Assembly (NCBI GenBank): GCA_963802575.1
Contig: CAWDJF010000008.1
Span: 186,001-250,000 of the forward strand
Reading direction: 5' to 3'
Length of the DNA stretch: 64,000 nt
Source of the DNA: DATFTE01 sp963802575
GTDB taxonomy: Bacteria > Acidobacteriota > Terriglobia > Terriglobales > Acidobacteriaceae
The position numbers were made by a program, and so were the translations under genes. Positions 9,247 to 16,321 of the stretch are shown piece after piece (the stretch's first letter is position 1; every line of letters starts with the position of its first letter). The notes beneath the pieces are model-generated. The model made no database searches. It saw nothing but the letters and a program-made list of their open reading frames with translations, and was not told the DNA's origin.

Positions 9247-9388
9247 AAAATGATCCCGCCCGGGCAAACAAACAAGTAGCAGCGGCGCGCCTCGGCCCGC
9301 TCCCGAGCGAAGCGAGGGCCACTTCCGATTTTCTGGGACTCTGTGTCTCTGTGGTGAATTCATACTTCTGCGACAATAGTTGTCCCCC

Positions 9389-10747
9389 ATGACGGAACGC
9401 CTCACCGAAGACGTAGCCGCTCCGCCCGAGATCGCGCAGACCTCGGTCTCGCTCTCCGCCTACGTCGGCCTGCTTCGCAGAAACCGCAACCTGCGCCGCC
9501 TCTGGTCCGCCCAAATCGTCAGTGAACTGGGAGACTGGTTTTACACCCTCGCTATCTACACCCTGCTCCTTCAATTCACCGGACGCGCCTCTTCCGTCGC
9601 CCTCGCCCTCATGCTGCAAGTCCTTCCCATGACGCTCATGGGACCCACCGCCGGCGTGGTTAACGATCGCATCAGCCGCAAGAGAGTGATGATCACGGCG
9701 GATCTAGTGCGAATGGTCGTCGTCTTCTGCATGCTGTTCGTGCGCTCGCGTTCCACCATCTGGCTGGTCTACCCGCTGCTACTGCTCGAAACCATCATGG
9801 TGGCGTTCTTCGAGCCTGCGCGCAATGCGGTTATCCCGAACATCACCACGCGCGACGAAGTGGTTCTCGCCAACACGCTTTCGTCCACCACATGGTCGAT
9901 GAACCTGGTGCTGGGCGCAGCTCTTGGCGGAGTCGTTGCCGCCATGCTTGGCCGCGACGCGGTGTTTATTCTCAACGCTCTGTCATTTCTGGTGTCAGCG
10001 CTGTTCATTCGCGGCATGAAGTTTGATGAGCCGCACACTGATCACGCCGCGCCGCTTCGGGCTCACGACCTTGTCGACTATTCGATGATGCGCGAAGGCT
10101 TCCACTACGTTCGCCAGCATCCGCGCCTGCGCGCGCAGGTCTTCGTCAAAGCCGGATTGTTCGTCATCGGCCCGGGCTGGGTTCTATTCACGGTCATGGG
10201 GCAGCGTTATTTTCCGGTAACCTGGCACGGCATCGACGCGCAACGCGGAGCCATGCTCGGCATGAGCCTGCTGATGGGGGCGCGCGGCCTAGGCGCATTA
10301 TTGGGTCCACTATTCGCCGCACCCTGGGCCGGACGCCGCGAGTCTCGCCTGCGTCTAGCAATCTTGATCGGATTTATCGCGGAAGCCCTAGGCTACGTCG
10401 GCTTCGGCGCCGCAGGATCGGTCTGGGTTGCGTGCGCGTGGATCGTCCTTGCGCACAGCGGAGGGTCGAGCGTTTGGGTCTTCTCAACGACGCTCCTGCA
10501 ACTTAACACCGAAGACCGTTTCCGCGGACGCGTCTTCGCCGCCGACAACGGCCTATCCATGCTGACCATAGGGATAGGTGCCTGGATCGCCGGCATTCTG
10601 GTGGACTTGAAAGACTCCCCACGCCACGTCGCCGCCGGCGCCGGCCTCGCCATGCTCGTACCCGCTCTCTGGTGGGGATGGACGATCTGGCGCTGGGGGA
10701 AGCAGCACTCAGCAGTCAGCACTCAGCAGTCAGACGGCGGCACTTAG
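9389..10747 (+). CDS. MFS transporter (enterobactin-exporter/MFS_3-like)
   Basis: A 452-residue major facilitator with 11-12 hydrophobic segments. NRNLRRLWSAQIVSELGDWFY at the start of TM1 and the loop NDRISRKRVM between TM2 and TM3 are typical of the MFS_3/EntS-like group. The substrate is unknown. ATG 9389 is preferred over TTG 9380. The C-terminal tail (SAVSTQQSDGGT) is encoded by a 7-bp repeat array, so the repeat has probably replaced the original end of the gene. Confidence 0.88.
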   Translation: MTERLTEDVAAPPEIAQTSVSLSAYVGLLRRNRNLRRLWSAQIVSELGDWFYTLAIYTLLLQFTGRASSVALALMLQVLPMTLMGPTAGVVNDRISRKRVMITADLVRMVVVFCMLFVRSRSTIWLVYPLLLLETIMVAFFEPARNAVIPNITTRDEVVLANTLSSTTWSMNLVLGAALGGVVAAMLGRDAVFILNALSFLVSALFIRGMKFDEPHTDHAAPLRAHDLVDYSMMREGFHYVRQHPRLRAQVFVKAGLFVIGPGWVLFTVMGQRYFPVTWHGIDAQRGAMLGMSLLMGARGLGALLGPLFAAPWAGRRESRLRLAILIGFIAEALGYVGFGAAGSVWVACAWIVLAHSGGSSVWVFSTTLLQLNTEDRFRGRVFAADNGLSMLTIGIGAWIAGILVDLKDSPRHVAAGAGLAMLVPALWWGWTIWRWGKQHSAVSTQQSDGGT

Positions 10748-10878
10748 CACTTGGCAATTAGCGTTTGGCTTAGACATTTGGGTTTGACTTGGGGCCTTGG
10801 CGTAATCCGGACGGGCCAAGTGCCAAGTGCTAAATGCCAAGTGCTGTGGCTGAATGCTGAGTGCTGAATGCTGAGCGC
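10704..10878. repeat. Nested inverted pairs of 7-bp tandem arrays
   Basis: Outer arms: TCAGCAG/TCAGCAC units at 10704-10733 and CTGAATG/CTGAGTG units at 10850-10878, which are reverse complements. Inner arms: TTAGCAC/TTGGCAA units at 10741-10768 and CCAAGTG/CTAAATG units at 10816-10845. About 47 bp lie in the centre. The element fills the gap between convergent MFS and phhB genes and could form a long cruciform or act as a bidirectional terminator. Confidence 0.85.
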
Positions 10879-11202
10879 TTACAACGCATCAATCTTCGCC
10901 GCCAAAATGAAATCGCTCTCCGTCAACCCGTTCACCGCATGCGTCCAGATAGTGATCTCAGCTTTGCCCCACGCCAGAAAAATATCGGGATGATGTCCCT
11001 GCTCCTCGGCGAGCGCACCCACGCGATTCACAAATTCAAGCGCCGACTTGAAATCAGGAAACTTGAAAGCCCGCGTCAGATGATGCTCGTCTACAACTCT
11101 CCAATTGGGCAGTTGATGACTGAGTTCATGGAGCGCCGTCCCATGAAGCGCAGGCACTCCACCCCGGCAAGGCACACAATTCTTGTCAGCAAGGGAAGTC
11201 AT
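10879..11202 (-). CDS. phhB: Pterin-4a-carbinolamine dehydratase
   Basis: A 107-residue protein of standard PCD size. It carries the diagnostic EEQGHHPDIFLAWGKAEI with the catalytic His-His-Pro, a second His in WTHAVNGLTESDF, and the C-terminal AAKIDAL. PCD dehydrates 4a-hydroxytetrahydropterin, recycling the cofactor of aromatic amino acid hydroxylases; no hydroxylase gene lies nearby. The stop codon abuts the nested repeat element downstream. Confidence 0.95.
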   Translation of the reverse strand: MTSLADKNCVPCRGGVPALHGTALHELSHQLPNWRVVDEHHLTRAFKFPDFKSALEFVNRVGALAEEQGHHPDIFLAWGKAEITIWTHAVNGLTESDFILAAKIDAL

Positions 11203-11329
11203 AATGCAAGAAGTCTACCGCAATCGCATGTGGCGCGGGCGCCCCCGCCCGCGTAGCCGGGGCGGAAGGTTGACAGCCAACGGGACGGACGCCCACCGTC
11301 CGTCCAATCCTGAGCGCAGCTCGACGTTA

Positions 11330-11815
11330 GCCCGAACGGGGCGGAAAACAGGTTGCCATCGGGGAGAACGTATTGCATCCTCGTCCGATATTCAGCTCCG
11401 CCTCTTTCAGAAATCGCTCCCACGCCGTGGGCATGACGTCGACGCTCCGTCCGTGCACGGATGCCAGCAGTCTCGCGCGACACGAAAGATCGAACTGCAT
11501 TAAACGATCAACGTCGGCCGGATCGGCGAAGGGCGTGAATTTCGCGCTGCACCTCAATGCCATGGACCGTCGCAGCACGGGCGTACCAAGCACGTATTCG
11601 GGATGCGATCGCACGCCGCTGTCCGCATCGTTCGAACATCTCGGTCGCTGAGACCGTCTTGGCATCTCCAATGAGCGTGTACCGGCCGAAGTCTCCCGTC
11701 TGGTTTTTGTACTCGGGGACTTCGACCGCCAGAAGAAGGACTTCGCTCCGAAGTTACTCCGTAGGGCACTTCGACGCGAAATTGGCACTCTGGGCGAAGA
11801 GGTCTAGACTTCGAG
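11330..11815 (-). pseudogene. Possible decayed coding region in the phhB-ssb gap
   Basis: The 775-bp gap between phhB and ssb has no intact gene. On the minus strand, protein-like stretches appear in successive frames: one with EVPEYKNQTGDFGRYTLIGD (about 11735-11670), a second with DVDRLMQFDLSCRARLL (about 11515-11470), and a third ending in MQYVLPDGNLFSAPFG (near 11380-11335). Such piecewise coding suggests a small gene broken by several indels. I cannot name its family and the call is weak. A hairpin (GACGGAC/GTCCGTC) lies at 11285-11307. Confidence 0.25.
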
Positions 11816-11977
11816 GATGACATAGGGAAATACAGAAGTTCAGCTTGTGAACGAGAACGTCGACCATGCGTCACGAAAAAATTTCTACGCAGCTGAGGCC
11901 CAGACGGAAAAGCCTGGGCCCCACGAACTGCAACATCCATTGTGTTCCTCGGTGCCCTGGAAAAGGTGAGCGCTTTC

Positions 11978-12439
11978 CTAGAACGGAATGTCCTCATCGC
12001 TGATCGGCCCCGCCGGGGCGTGCTCCGGTTCGGGCGTGCGCTGGTCGAAGTTGTTGTTGCCGGAACTCTGCGAGCGGCCTCCGCCCTCGCCACCCTCGCC
12101 GCGTCCGCCGAGCAGCACCAGATCGTTCACCACGATTTCGGTCATGTATTTCTTTTGTCCGCTGGTCTTGTCGTCCCAGGAATGCGTACGCAAGCTGCCC
12201 TCGACGTACACTTTGCTGCCCTTCTTGCAATATTCTCCGACAATCTCGGCGGTGCGCTGCCAGGCCACAAGGTTGTGCCATTCGGTGCGATCCTGCCACT
12301 GACCGTCTTTGTCTTTGAAGCGCTCGTTGGTGGCGAGAGTGAACTTGCACACCGGCGTTCCCTGTGGCGTGAACTTTACTTCCGGATCCTTCCCCAGATT
12401 GCCGACCAAAATGACTTTATTGACACTTTTTCCTGCCAT
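11978..12439 (-). CDS. ssb: Single-stranded DNA-binding protein
   Basis: A 153-residue SSB. An OB-fold spans residues 1-110 (KVILVGNLGKDPEVKFTPQG, then FKLATNE-like FTLATNERFKDKDG and SKVYVEGSLRTHSW), followed by a Gly/Ser/Asn-rich linker and the acidic tip ISDEDIPF that recruits replication and repair partners. The ATG at 12439 is preceded by GGAGCTCT, which decides the start against a longer upstream frame. SSB coats ssDNA as a tetramer. Confidence 0.96.
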   Translation of the reverse strand: MAGKSVNKVILVGNLGKDPEVKFTPQGTPVCKFTLATNERFKDKDGQWQDRTEWHNLVAWQRTAEIVGEYCKKGSKVYVEGSLRTHSWDDKTSGQKKYMTEIVVNDLVLLGGRGEGGEGGGRSQSSGNNNFDQRTPEPEHAPAGPISDEDIPF

Positions 12440-12540
12440 GAGAGCTCCTTCCACGCGGGAGGCAAATAGATTTTTCCTGACGGAGGCTGGAAGAAAACTA
12501 TACCAGAATTGGCCGGGGAGGATGTGATGGGTGAACAAAG

Positions 12541-12660
12541 CACTTAGCATCTGGCACTTGGCATTTAGCCCCTGGAGGTTTCTGGAGCTCCCGAGAACCC
12601 GTCATGGCCAAATGCCAAGTGCTAAGTGCCAAATGCTGAAGCCCGAAGCCCGACGCCTGA
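12541..12660. repeat. Inverted pair of 7-bp tandem arrays between divergent ssb and ferredoxin genes
   Basis: The left array 12541-12569 has CACTTAG/CATCTGG/CACTTGG units. The right array 12607-12640 is its inverse (CCAAATG/CCAAGTG/CTAAGTG), followed by GCCCGAA/GCCCGAC units to 12660. About 38 bp lie between. The right edge touches the ferredoxin promoter. Confidence 0.82.
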
Positions 12661-12669
12661 TGCTATAAT
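12661..12669 (+). promoter_or_regulatory. Extended -10 promoter giving a near-leaderless ferredoxin mRNA
   Basis: TGCTATAAT is a perfect extended -10 element. Only seven bases separate it from the ATG at 12677, so transcription should start at or within a few bases of the start codon. No Shine-Dalgarno sequence is present. Confidence 0.6.
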
Positions 12670-12676
12670 CCCCGCC

Positions 12677-13042
12677 ATGGCGACCGGAAACCCGGGCATG
12701 GTGCCCGACGAGCTCAAGTGCGAACCTCGGTCTAAAGGACTTACCACTCCCCGCAAGAAGAAACCCAAAGAGCTGGCGGTGATCACCGAGTGCTGCACGG
12801 GATGCGCCGGTTCGCCCGCCTGCGTCGAGTATTGTCCAGTCGAAGACTGCATGTTCTGGGTGCCGGATGAAGACCATCCGCCGTTCGGCCGCATCCAGGT
12901 CGACCCTATTCTTTGCATTGGCTGCAAGAAGTGCACTTCGAAGGGCCCCGACGGCGCCTTTCTCGACGGCTGTCCCTGGGATGCCATCGCTATGGTCGAC
13001 ACCGTTGAAGTCGAAAAAGAAGTCGGGGTGATGGGGATTTAG
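12677..13042 (+). CDS. Ferredoxin with two [4Fe-4S] cluster motifs
   Basis: A 121-residue electron carrier. The first motif is CCTGCAGSPACVEYCP (about residues 38-53); the second is CIGCKKC with a distal CP after an insertion (TSKGPDGAFLDGCP). A lysine-rich N-terminal extension of about 25 residues precedes the clusters. The partner is not obvious; the gene stands alone. The ATG is placed seven bases after a TATAAT box, suggesting leaderless translation. The downstream gap contains a REP pair. Confidence 0.88.
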   Translation: MATGNPGMVPDELKCEPRSKGLTTPRKKKPKELAVITECCTGCAGSPACVEYCPVEDCMFWVPDEDHPPFGRIQVDPILCIGCKKCTSKGPDGAFLDGCPWDAIAMVDTVEVEKEVGVMGI

Positions 13043-13064
13043 CTGTCAGCCGTCAGCCTTCAGC
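13042..13064. repeat. Short 7-bp tandem array (CTGTCAG/CCGTCAG/CCTTCAG)
   Basis: Three degenerate units directly after the ferredoxin stop codon and directly before a REP copy. Confidence 0.55.
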
Positions 13065-13066
13065 AA

Positions 13067-13128
13067 GTAGCGCCGGCGTCTCGTCGGCCATGATGCGGCA
13101 GGGATTGCCGGCGGGACGCCGGCGCTAC
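13067..13128. repeat. REP-like inverted pair
   Basis: GTAGCGCCGGCGTCTCGTC at 13067 and its inverse GCCGGCGGGACGCCGGCGCT at 13107 enclose about 17 bp. The right arm provides the TAG stop of the HEAT-repeat gene (13127-13125 on the minus strand). Confidence 0.88.
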
Positions 13129-13973
13129 GAACCCGCTCTCCCCCGTATCGCTTTCTCCGTCTCGAGGGCTTGCTGGCGCACGCGATCTGGAATCTCCGGC
13201 AGCTCGCGTTCGTAGCTTTGTACAACGGGAAGGTCTTCTGGTCCCCCAATGATGAACAGAGCGCGCAGCGCTTCCCACACCTGGTCGCCTTCAGGAGCAA
13301 GTGTGGCGATTTCCTCGCCTGCGGTCATGTTTTGTCCTGTTTGCACCCGCAAACTAGTGATTTTGCCAGTGATGGGAGATCGAACCTCAACGGTTTCATC
13401 GCCCGCTTGCAACTTGGCAACCGCGCCACCGGAACGAATGGTTGTGCCGACGGCAGCCGCGTCAATCACTTTGCCCGACTGTGAAGCCACGACGGTCGCT
13501 GGCTGCAGGAGCGCCAGAATCTGCGGCTTGCCGCTAGCATCTCCGTAGCGCACCAGGGACAACGCGGCATTTCCCCGCACCAACGGCGATGAGTCGTTCA
13601 GCATTTTCAGCAATGCATCGTGAAAGCCCGACCCGGAGGTGTCTTGTCCCATGACCCACGCGTCGGTGTTGCGCACTTCTTCAACCGGATGTGTCGCCAA
13701 GCGAACCAGTTCCGGATAATTCTGTTTCACGGTTTCATCATGCTTCTGCATCCGCTCGCCAATCTGCACCAGCGCATGCTGAATGTGCCGCGGATGTTGC
13801 TCATCCTGCAGGTACTCAGTCATCTTCGAGTCGGAAAGCTGCCGTCCGAACCAGGTGTTCCACCAGAAAAGAAACGGCATGAGCACGATGAGCCAGGCAA
13901 CGAAAAAGAAAAGCAGGCGCTGCTTGGTCGACATGTGGTGTTTTTTGGCGGGGGCCGCGGTGGAGTCGGGCAT
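13125..13973 (-). CDS. Membrane-anchored HEAT-repeat protein with a biotinyl/lipoyl-like domain
   Basis: A 282-residue protein. One transmembrane helix lies at about residues 19-41 (LLFFFVAWLIVLMPFLFWW). HEAT/PBS-type alpha repeats span about 60-160 (LVRLATHPVEEVRNTDAWVM and SPLVRGNAALSLVRYGD). A biotinyl/lipoyl-like beta barrel spans about 165-240 (GTTIRSGGAVAKL, then SPITGKITSLRVQTGQNM), without the canonical MKM biotinylation site. A helical tail follows. Lipoyl-like hairpins of this kind occur in membrane-fusion proteins. I do not know its function. A TATAAT box eight bases upstream suggests a leaderless transcript. Confidence 0.72.
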   Translation of the reverse strand: MPDSTAAPAKKHHMSTKQRLLFFFVAWLIVLMPFLFWWNTWFGRQLSDSKMTEYLQDEQHPRHIQHALVQIGERMQKHDETVKQNYPELVRLATHPVEEVRNTDAWVMGQDTSGSGFHDALLKMLNDSSPLVRGNAALSLVRYGDASGKPQILALLQPATVVASQSGKVIDAAAVGTTIRSGGAVAKLQAGDETVEVRSPITGKITSLRVQTGQNMTAGEEIATLAPEGDQVWEALRALFIIGGPEDLPVVQSYERELPEIPDRVRQQALETEKAIRGRAGS

Positions 13974-13981
13974 GTGAGGGA

Positions 13982-13987
13982 ATTATA
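13982..13987 (-). promoter_or_regulatory. TATAAT -10 box eight bases from the start codon
   Basis: On the minus strand TATAAT is followed by eight bases and then the ATG at 13973; no ribosome-binding site fits between. A 7-bp array lies directly upstream, as at the ferredoxin promoter. Confidence 0.5.
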
Positions 13988-13990
13988 AAG

Positions 13991-14302
13991 CAGTTAGCAC
14001 TTGGCACTTAGCATTTGGCCATTCCGAGCTCAAGGTCTTGTCATCCTGACACTGAGCGAAGCGAGGTGGAAGGATCTTACATTCCATAGACTTCTCTGGC
14101 GGCGTGATCAGGATGAGAACTTCTTGTGGCGTAAACAAGCTCGGTTGTCCCATCGACTGCAGCGGTGGTTGAGGCCGTCGTAAGGTCCTTCCGCCTCCGC
14201 TTCGCTCTGCGTCAGGATGACAGGCTCTTGGTAAGGGCTACAGCGTATACAGCTGAGAGCACGAGCTAAAAGCTAAAGGCTAAGAGCCAAAGGCTGAGCT
14301 CA
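13991..14302. repeat. Composite repeat region: 7-bp arrays enclosing inverted GTCATCCTGA elements
   Basis: The 326-bp gap between divergent/convergent neighbours has no gene. Outer arms are TTAGCAC/TTGGCAC units at 13991-14020 and inverse-type GCTAAAA/GCTAAAG/GCCAAAG units at 14264-14298. Inside are two inverted copies of another family: CTTGTCATCCTGACACTGAG with GCGAAGCGAG at 14037-14067, and its inverse with CGTCAGGATGACAGG at 14182-14224. Confidence 0.75.
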
Positions 14303-14569
14303 GTCCACCACATCCGCATCCAACACGCGGTCTTGTTCCAGATAGTGCGACACGGCGTACTGAGCGAGCAGCGGCGTGGCGACTTTCACCTCAGCCCCGA
14401 TCCATTCGCCTTTATTGTAGGGCGCATTGGAAGGATTTTTGGACGGGCCGCTCGATCCGAATTGAGGTCCGAAGGCTGCGCTTTGAATTTCTTCATACGG
14501 GGGTATGGCGCGCCAGGCTTCATCGCCAATCGTGCCGCTGACGTCGATTTTCAGTCTGACCGTTGACAT
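14300..14569 (-). CDS. Hypothetical 89-residue protein
   Basis: A soluble protein beginning MSTVRLKIDVSGTIGDEAW with an acidic end (RVLDADVVD). No family is recognised and no signal peptide is seen. The ATG at 14569 has an AGGAGAGC-like upstream region (minus strand CTCTCCTTTCATG is on the plus strand). It follows the frameshifted secreted-protein gene by 35 bp in the same direction and may be co-transcribed with it. Confidence 0.5.
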   Translation of the reverse strand: MSTVRLKIDVSGTIGDEAWRAIPPYEEIQSAAFGPQFGSSGPSKNPSNAPYNKGEWIGAEVKVATPLLAQYAVSHYLEQDRVLDADVVD

Positions 14570-14603
14570 GAAAGGAGAGCATTTTAGCACTCCGTCGCGA
14601 TAT

Positions 14604-15660
14604 TTACGGCGTAAACACGGCGTTAACCTGGGTCTCATTGTCGGTCGCTCCGTTGCCCTTCCTGCCGTAAATCACAACCATGCAATCTCCGGAATTCACC
14701 GTGACGGGATTCGGAAAGAATTTCTCGACTGGTTTTTGCAGCGCTGCGACTCCGGTTTCTCCCCAGGGAATTTCGTATTGCATGGGCACGCTTAGGAGAT
14801 GCATTGCGTTGGCAGGCAGCCAACTGTACATCGTTGACAGCAACGCCGGGTTCGGAAACCCCTGGCCATTGAGGTTCTGGCCAAATTGTCCGCAGCCTCC
14901 GGGAAGCAGGTAGAAATCGTTGATCGCTCCCCACGCTTTGCCGGTAGGCAGGGGCCCGAAGTTCTGGGTTCCGTCAAATGTGCTGTCACTGATGTTGCCA
15001 AACAGTTCTACCAAATGTCCGGCGGGAGGACGATCGGAACTCCAAATCCCATCGTGTCGTCAATCGTCGCATTCTGGCAGCCCCAATTTTGGCCAAAGCA
15101 ATACTCACCAGCCAAACCGACGGCGCCGTTCGCATTCGAGTTCGTCGGCTGGTAGGTCAGGTCAAGATCGGCCGACATGGTGACCGTGCCTTCGACCAAC
15201 GGGCCTCCGCCGAAAACCAGAGCGACGCATCCGGAAATAGGCAAGGGATGGGGAAACTTAATGTCCACGGGAAATTTGGAGTCCGACTGAGTGGGATTCT
15301 TGAGAATGTCACTCCAAATGAAACTCGCTCCATCCAGACTCTGGTCGTTCGCTGGGCATGGCCCCGCCCAATAAGCAATCAACCACAGGACCTCGCTGAA
15401 GTTCGCACTCTGGTTCGCAAGGGAGATGGTTCCCGAAAGCGCTGTAGCCTCGACGCCGGCGTCGCCGCCTACGATCGGGTGATACATGTAGATAAACTGG
15501 GGAAAGCCGGTTTGCGACGTGGTAACCGAGCGCTGAATATGGAGCACCGACGGGGCCGTGGCGTTCTCCTGCCCCCAGAGGTTACGCTTTCCGGCAGCAA
15601 CAGAAAAATGGCAGCGACGACGAAGAGTGCAGCGGCGGCTCTTACCGGTACCGAACTCAT
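14604..15660 (-). CDS. Secreted hypothetical protein, split by two apparent -1 frameshifts
   Basis: Three frames join into one plausible product of about 352 residues. The first begins at 15660 with a signal peptide (MSSVPVRAAAALFVVAAIFL). At a GGGGG run near 15582-15578 the frame must shift -1 to reach ENATAPSVLHIQRSV and a beta-rich domain (to 15008). At ATTTGG near 15012-15017 a second -1 shift leads to LVELFGNISDSTFDGTQ and ends in NETQVNAVFTP at 14604. Alternatively these are separate ORFs 15008-15547 and 14604-15014, but the former would lack its signal peptide. No family is recognised. Confidence 0.5.
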
Positions 15661-15774
15661 GCAGAGTCAGAAGCGTCGGCCGTGAACATGGATTTCACCA
15701 GATCAAGAGTTAGTAAGTCCGGTCTTGATCTATAACCCCATGCCTCGGCAAAAGTCTCACGGTGGGTGTGGGCA

Positions 15775-16230
15775 TTAAGTGTTGAAAATCTGGTACAGCA
15801 TGAAATAAATCACCACGCCGGTGATGGAGACGTAGAGCCATAGCGGAAATGTCCAGCGGGCAATGCGGCGGTGTTTGTCGTAACGCGCGCGCAGGCCCCG
15901 GCTCAGCGTGATGATGACCATCGGGACGATCACCGCGGCGAGAATCGTATGGCTGGTAAGCAACGTGAAGTAGATCGGACGCCAGATGCCTTGTCCCTGG
16001 AAATGGATCGAGCCTGTCCCGCCGTGCATGCGCAGGCTGATGTGGTAGTAGAGATAAAAGCCCAAGAACAAACTGGACGAGCAAAAGGCGGCGATCATGA
16101 CCGCGCGATGGGCGGCCATCTTGCCATGTTTGATGAACCATCGTCCGATAACGAGCAAGACTGCGCTGGTGCCGTTCAGGGCCGCGTCGATCACGGGAAA
16201 AATGGCGTATTGGGCGGGAACCAGTTGCAT
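15775..16230 (-). CDS. DUF420 membrane protein (CtaM/YozB-like)
   Basis: A 151-residue protein with four transmembrane segments and conserved histidines (AAHRAVM, YYHISLRMHG, TSHTILA). DUF420 proteins include Staphylococcus CtaM, needed for aa3-oxidase maturation. Its place at the end of a block with heme A synthase and an ABC exporter supports an oxidase-assembly role. The ATG at 16230 is taken because upstream codons are array-derived; no Shine-Dalgarno sequence is visible, since a 7-bp array occupies that position. Confidence 0.85.
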   Translation of the reverse strand: MQLVPAQYAIFPVIDAALNGTSAVLLVIGRWFIKHGKMAAHRAVMIAAFCSSSLFLGFYLYYHISLRMHGGTGSIHFQGQGIWRPIYFTLLTSHTILAAVIVPMVIITLSRGLRARYDKHRRIARWTFPLWLYVSITGVVIYFMLYQIFNT

Positions 16231-16233
16231 AGA

Positions 16234-16319
16234 TTTTTGATTGTTGATTTTTGATTGTTGAATGAGAACCGCGCTGAGCGAGCCATTCATTCAACAATCA
16301 ACAATCAAAAATCAACAAT
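16234..16319. repeat. Inverted pair of 7-bp tandem arrays (unit TTGATTG)
   Basis: TTGATTG/TTGATTT units at 16234-16264 and the inverse TCAACAA/TCAAAAA units at 16288-16319, with about 24 bp between. The element fills the whole gap between the ABC permease stop and the DUF420 start. Confidence 0.88.
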
Positions 16320-16321
16320 GT

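Noticed and set aside
10704..10878. CRISPR array
   Set aside because: Units are 7 bp and contiguous, without spacers; no cas genes occur in the window.
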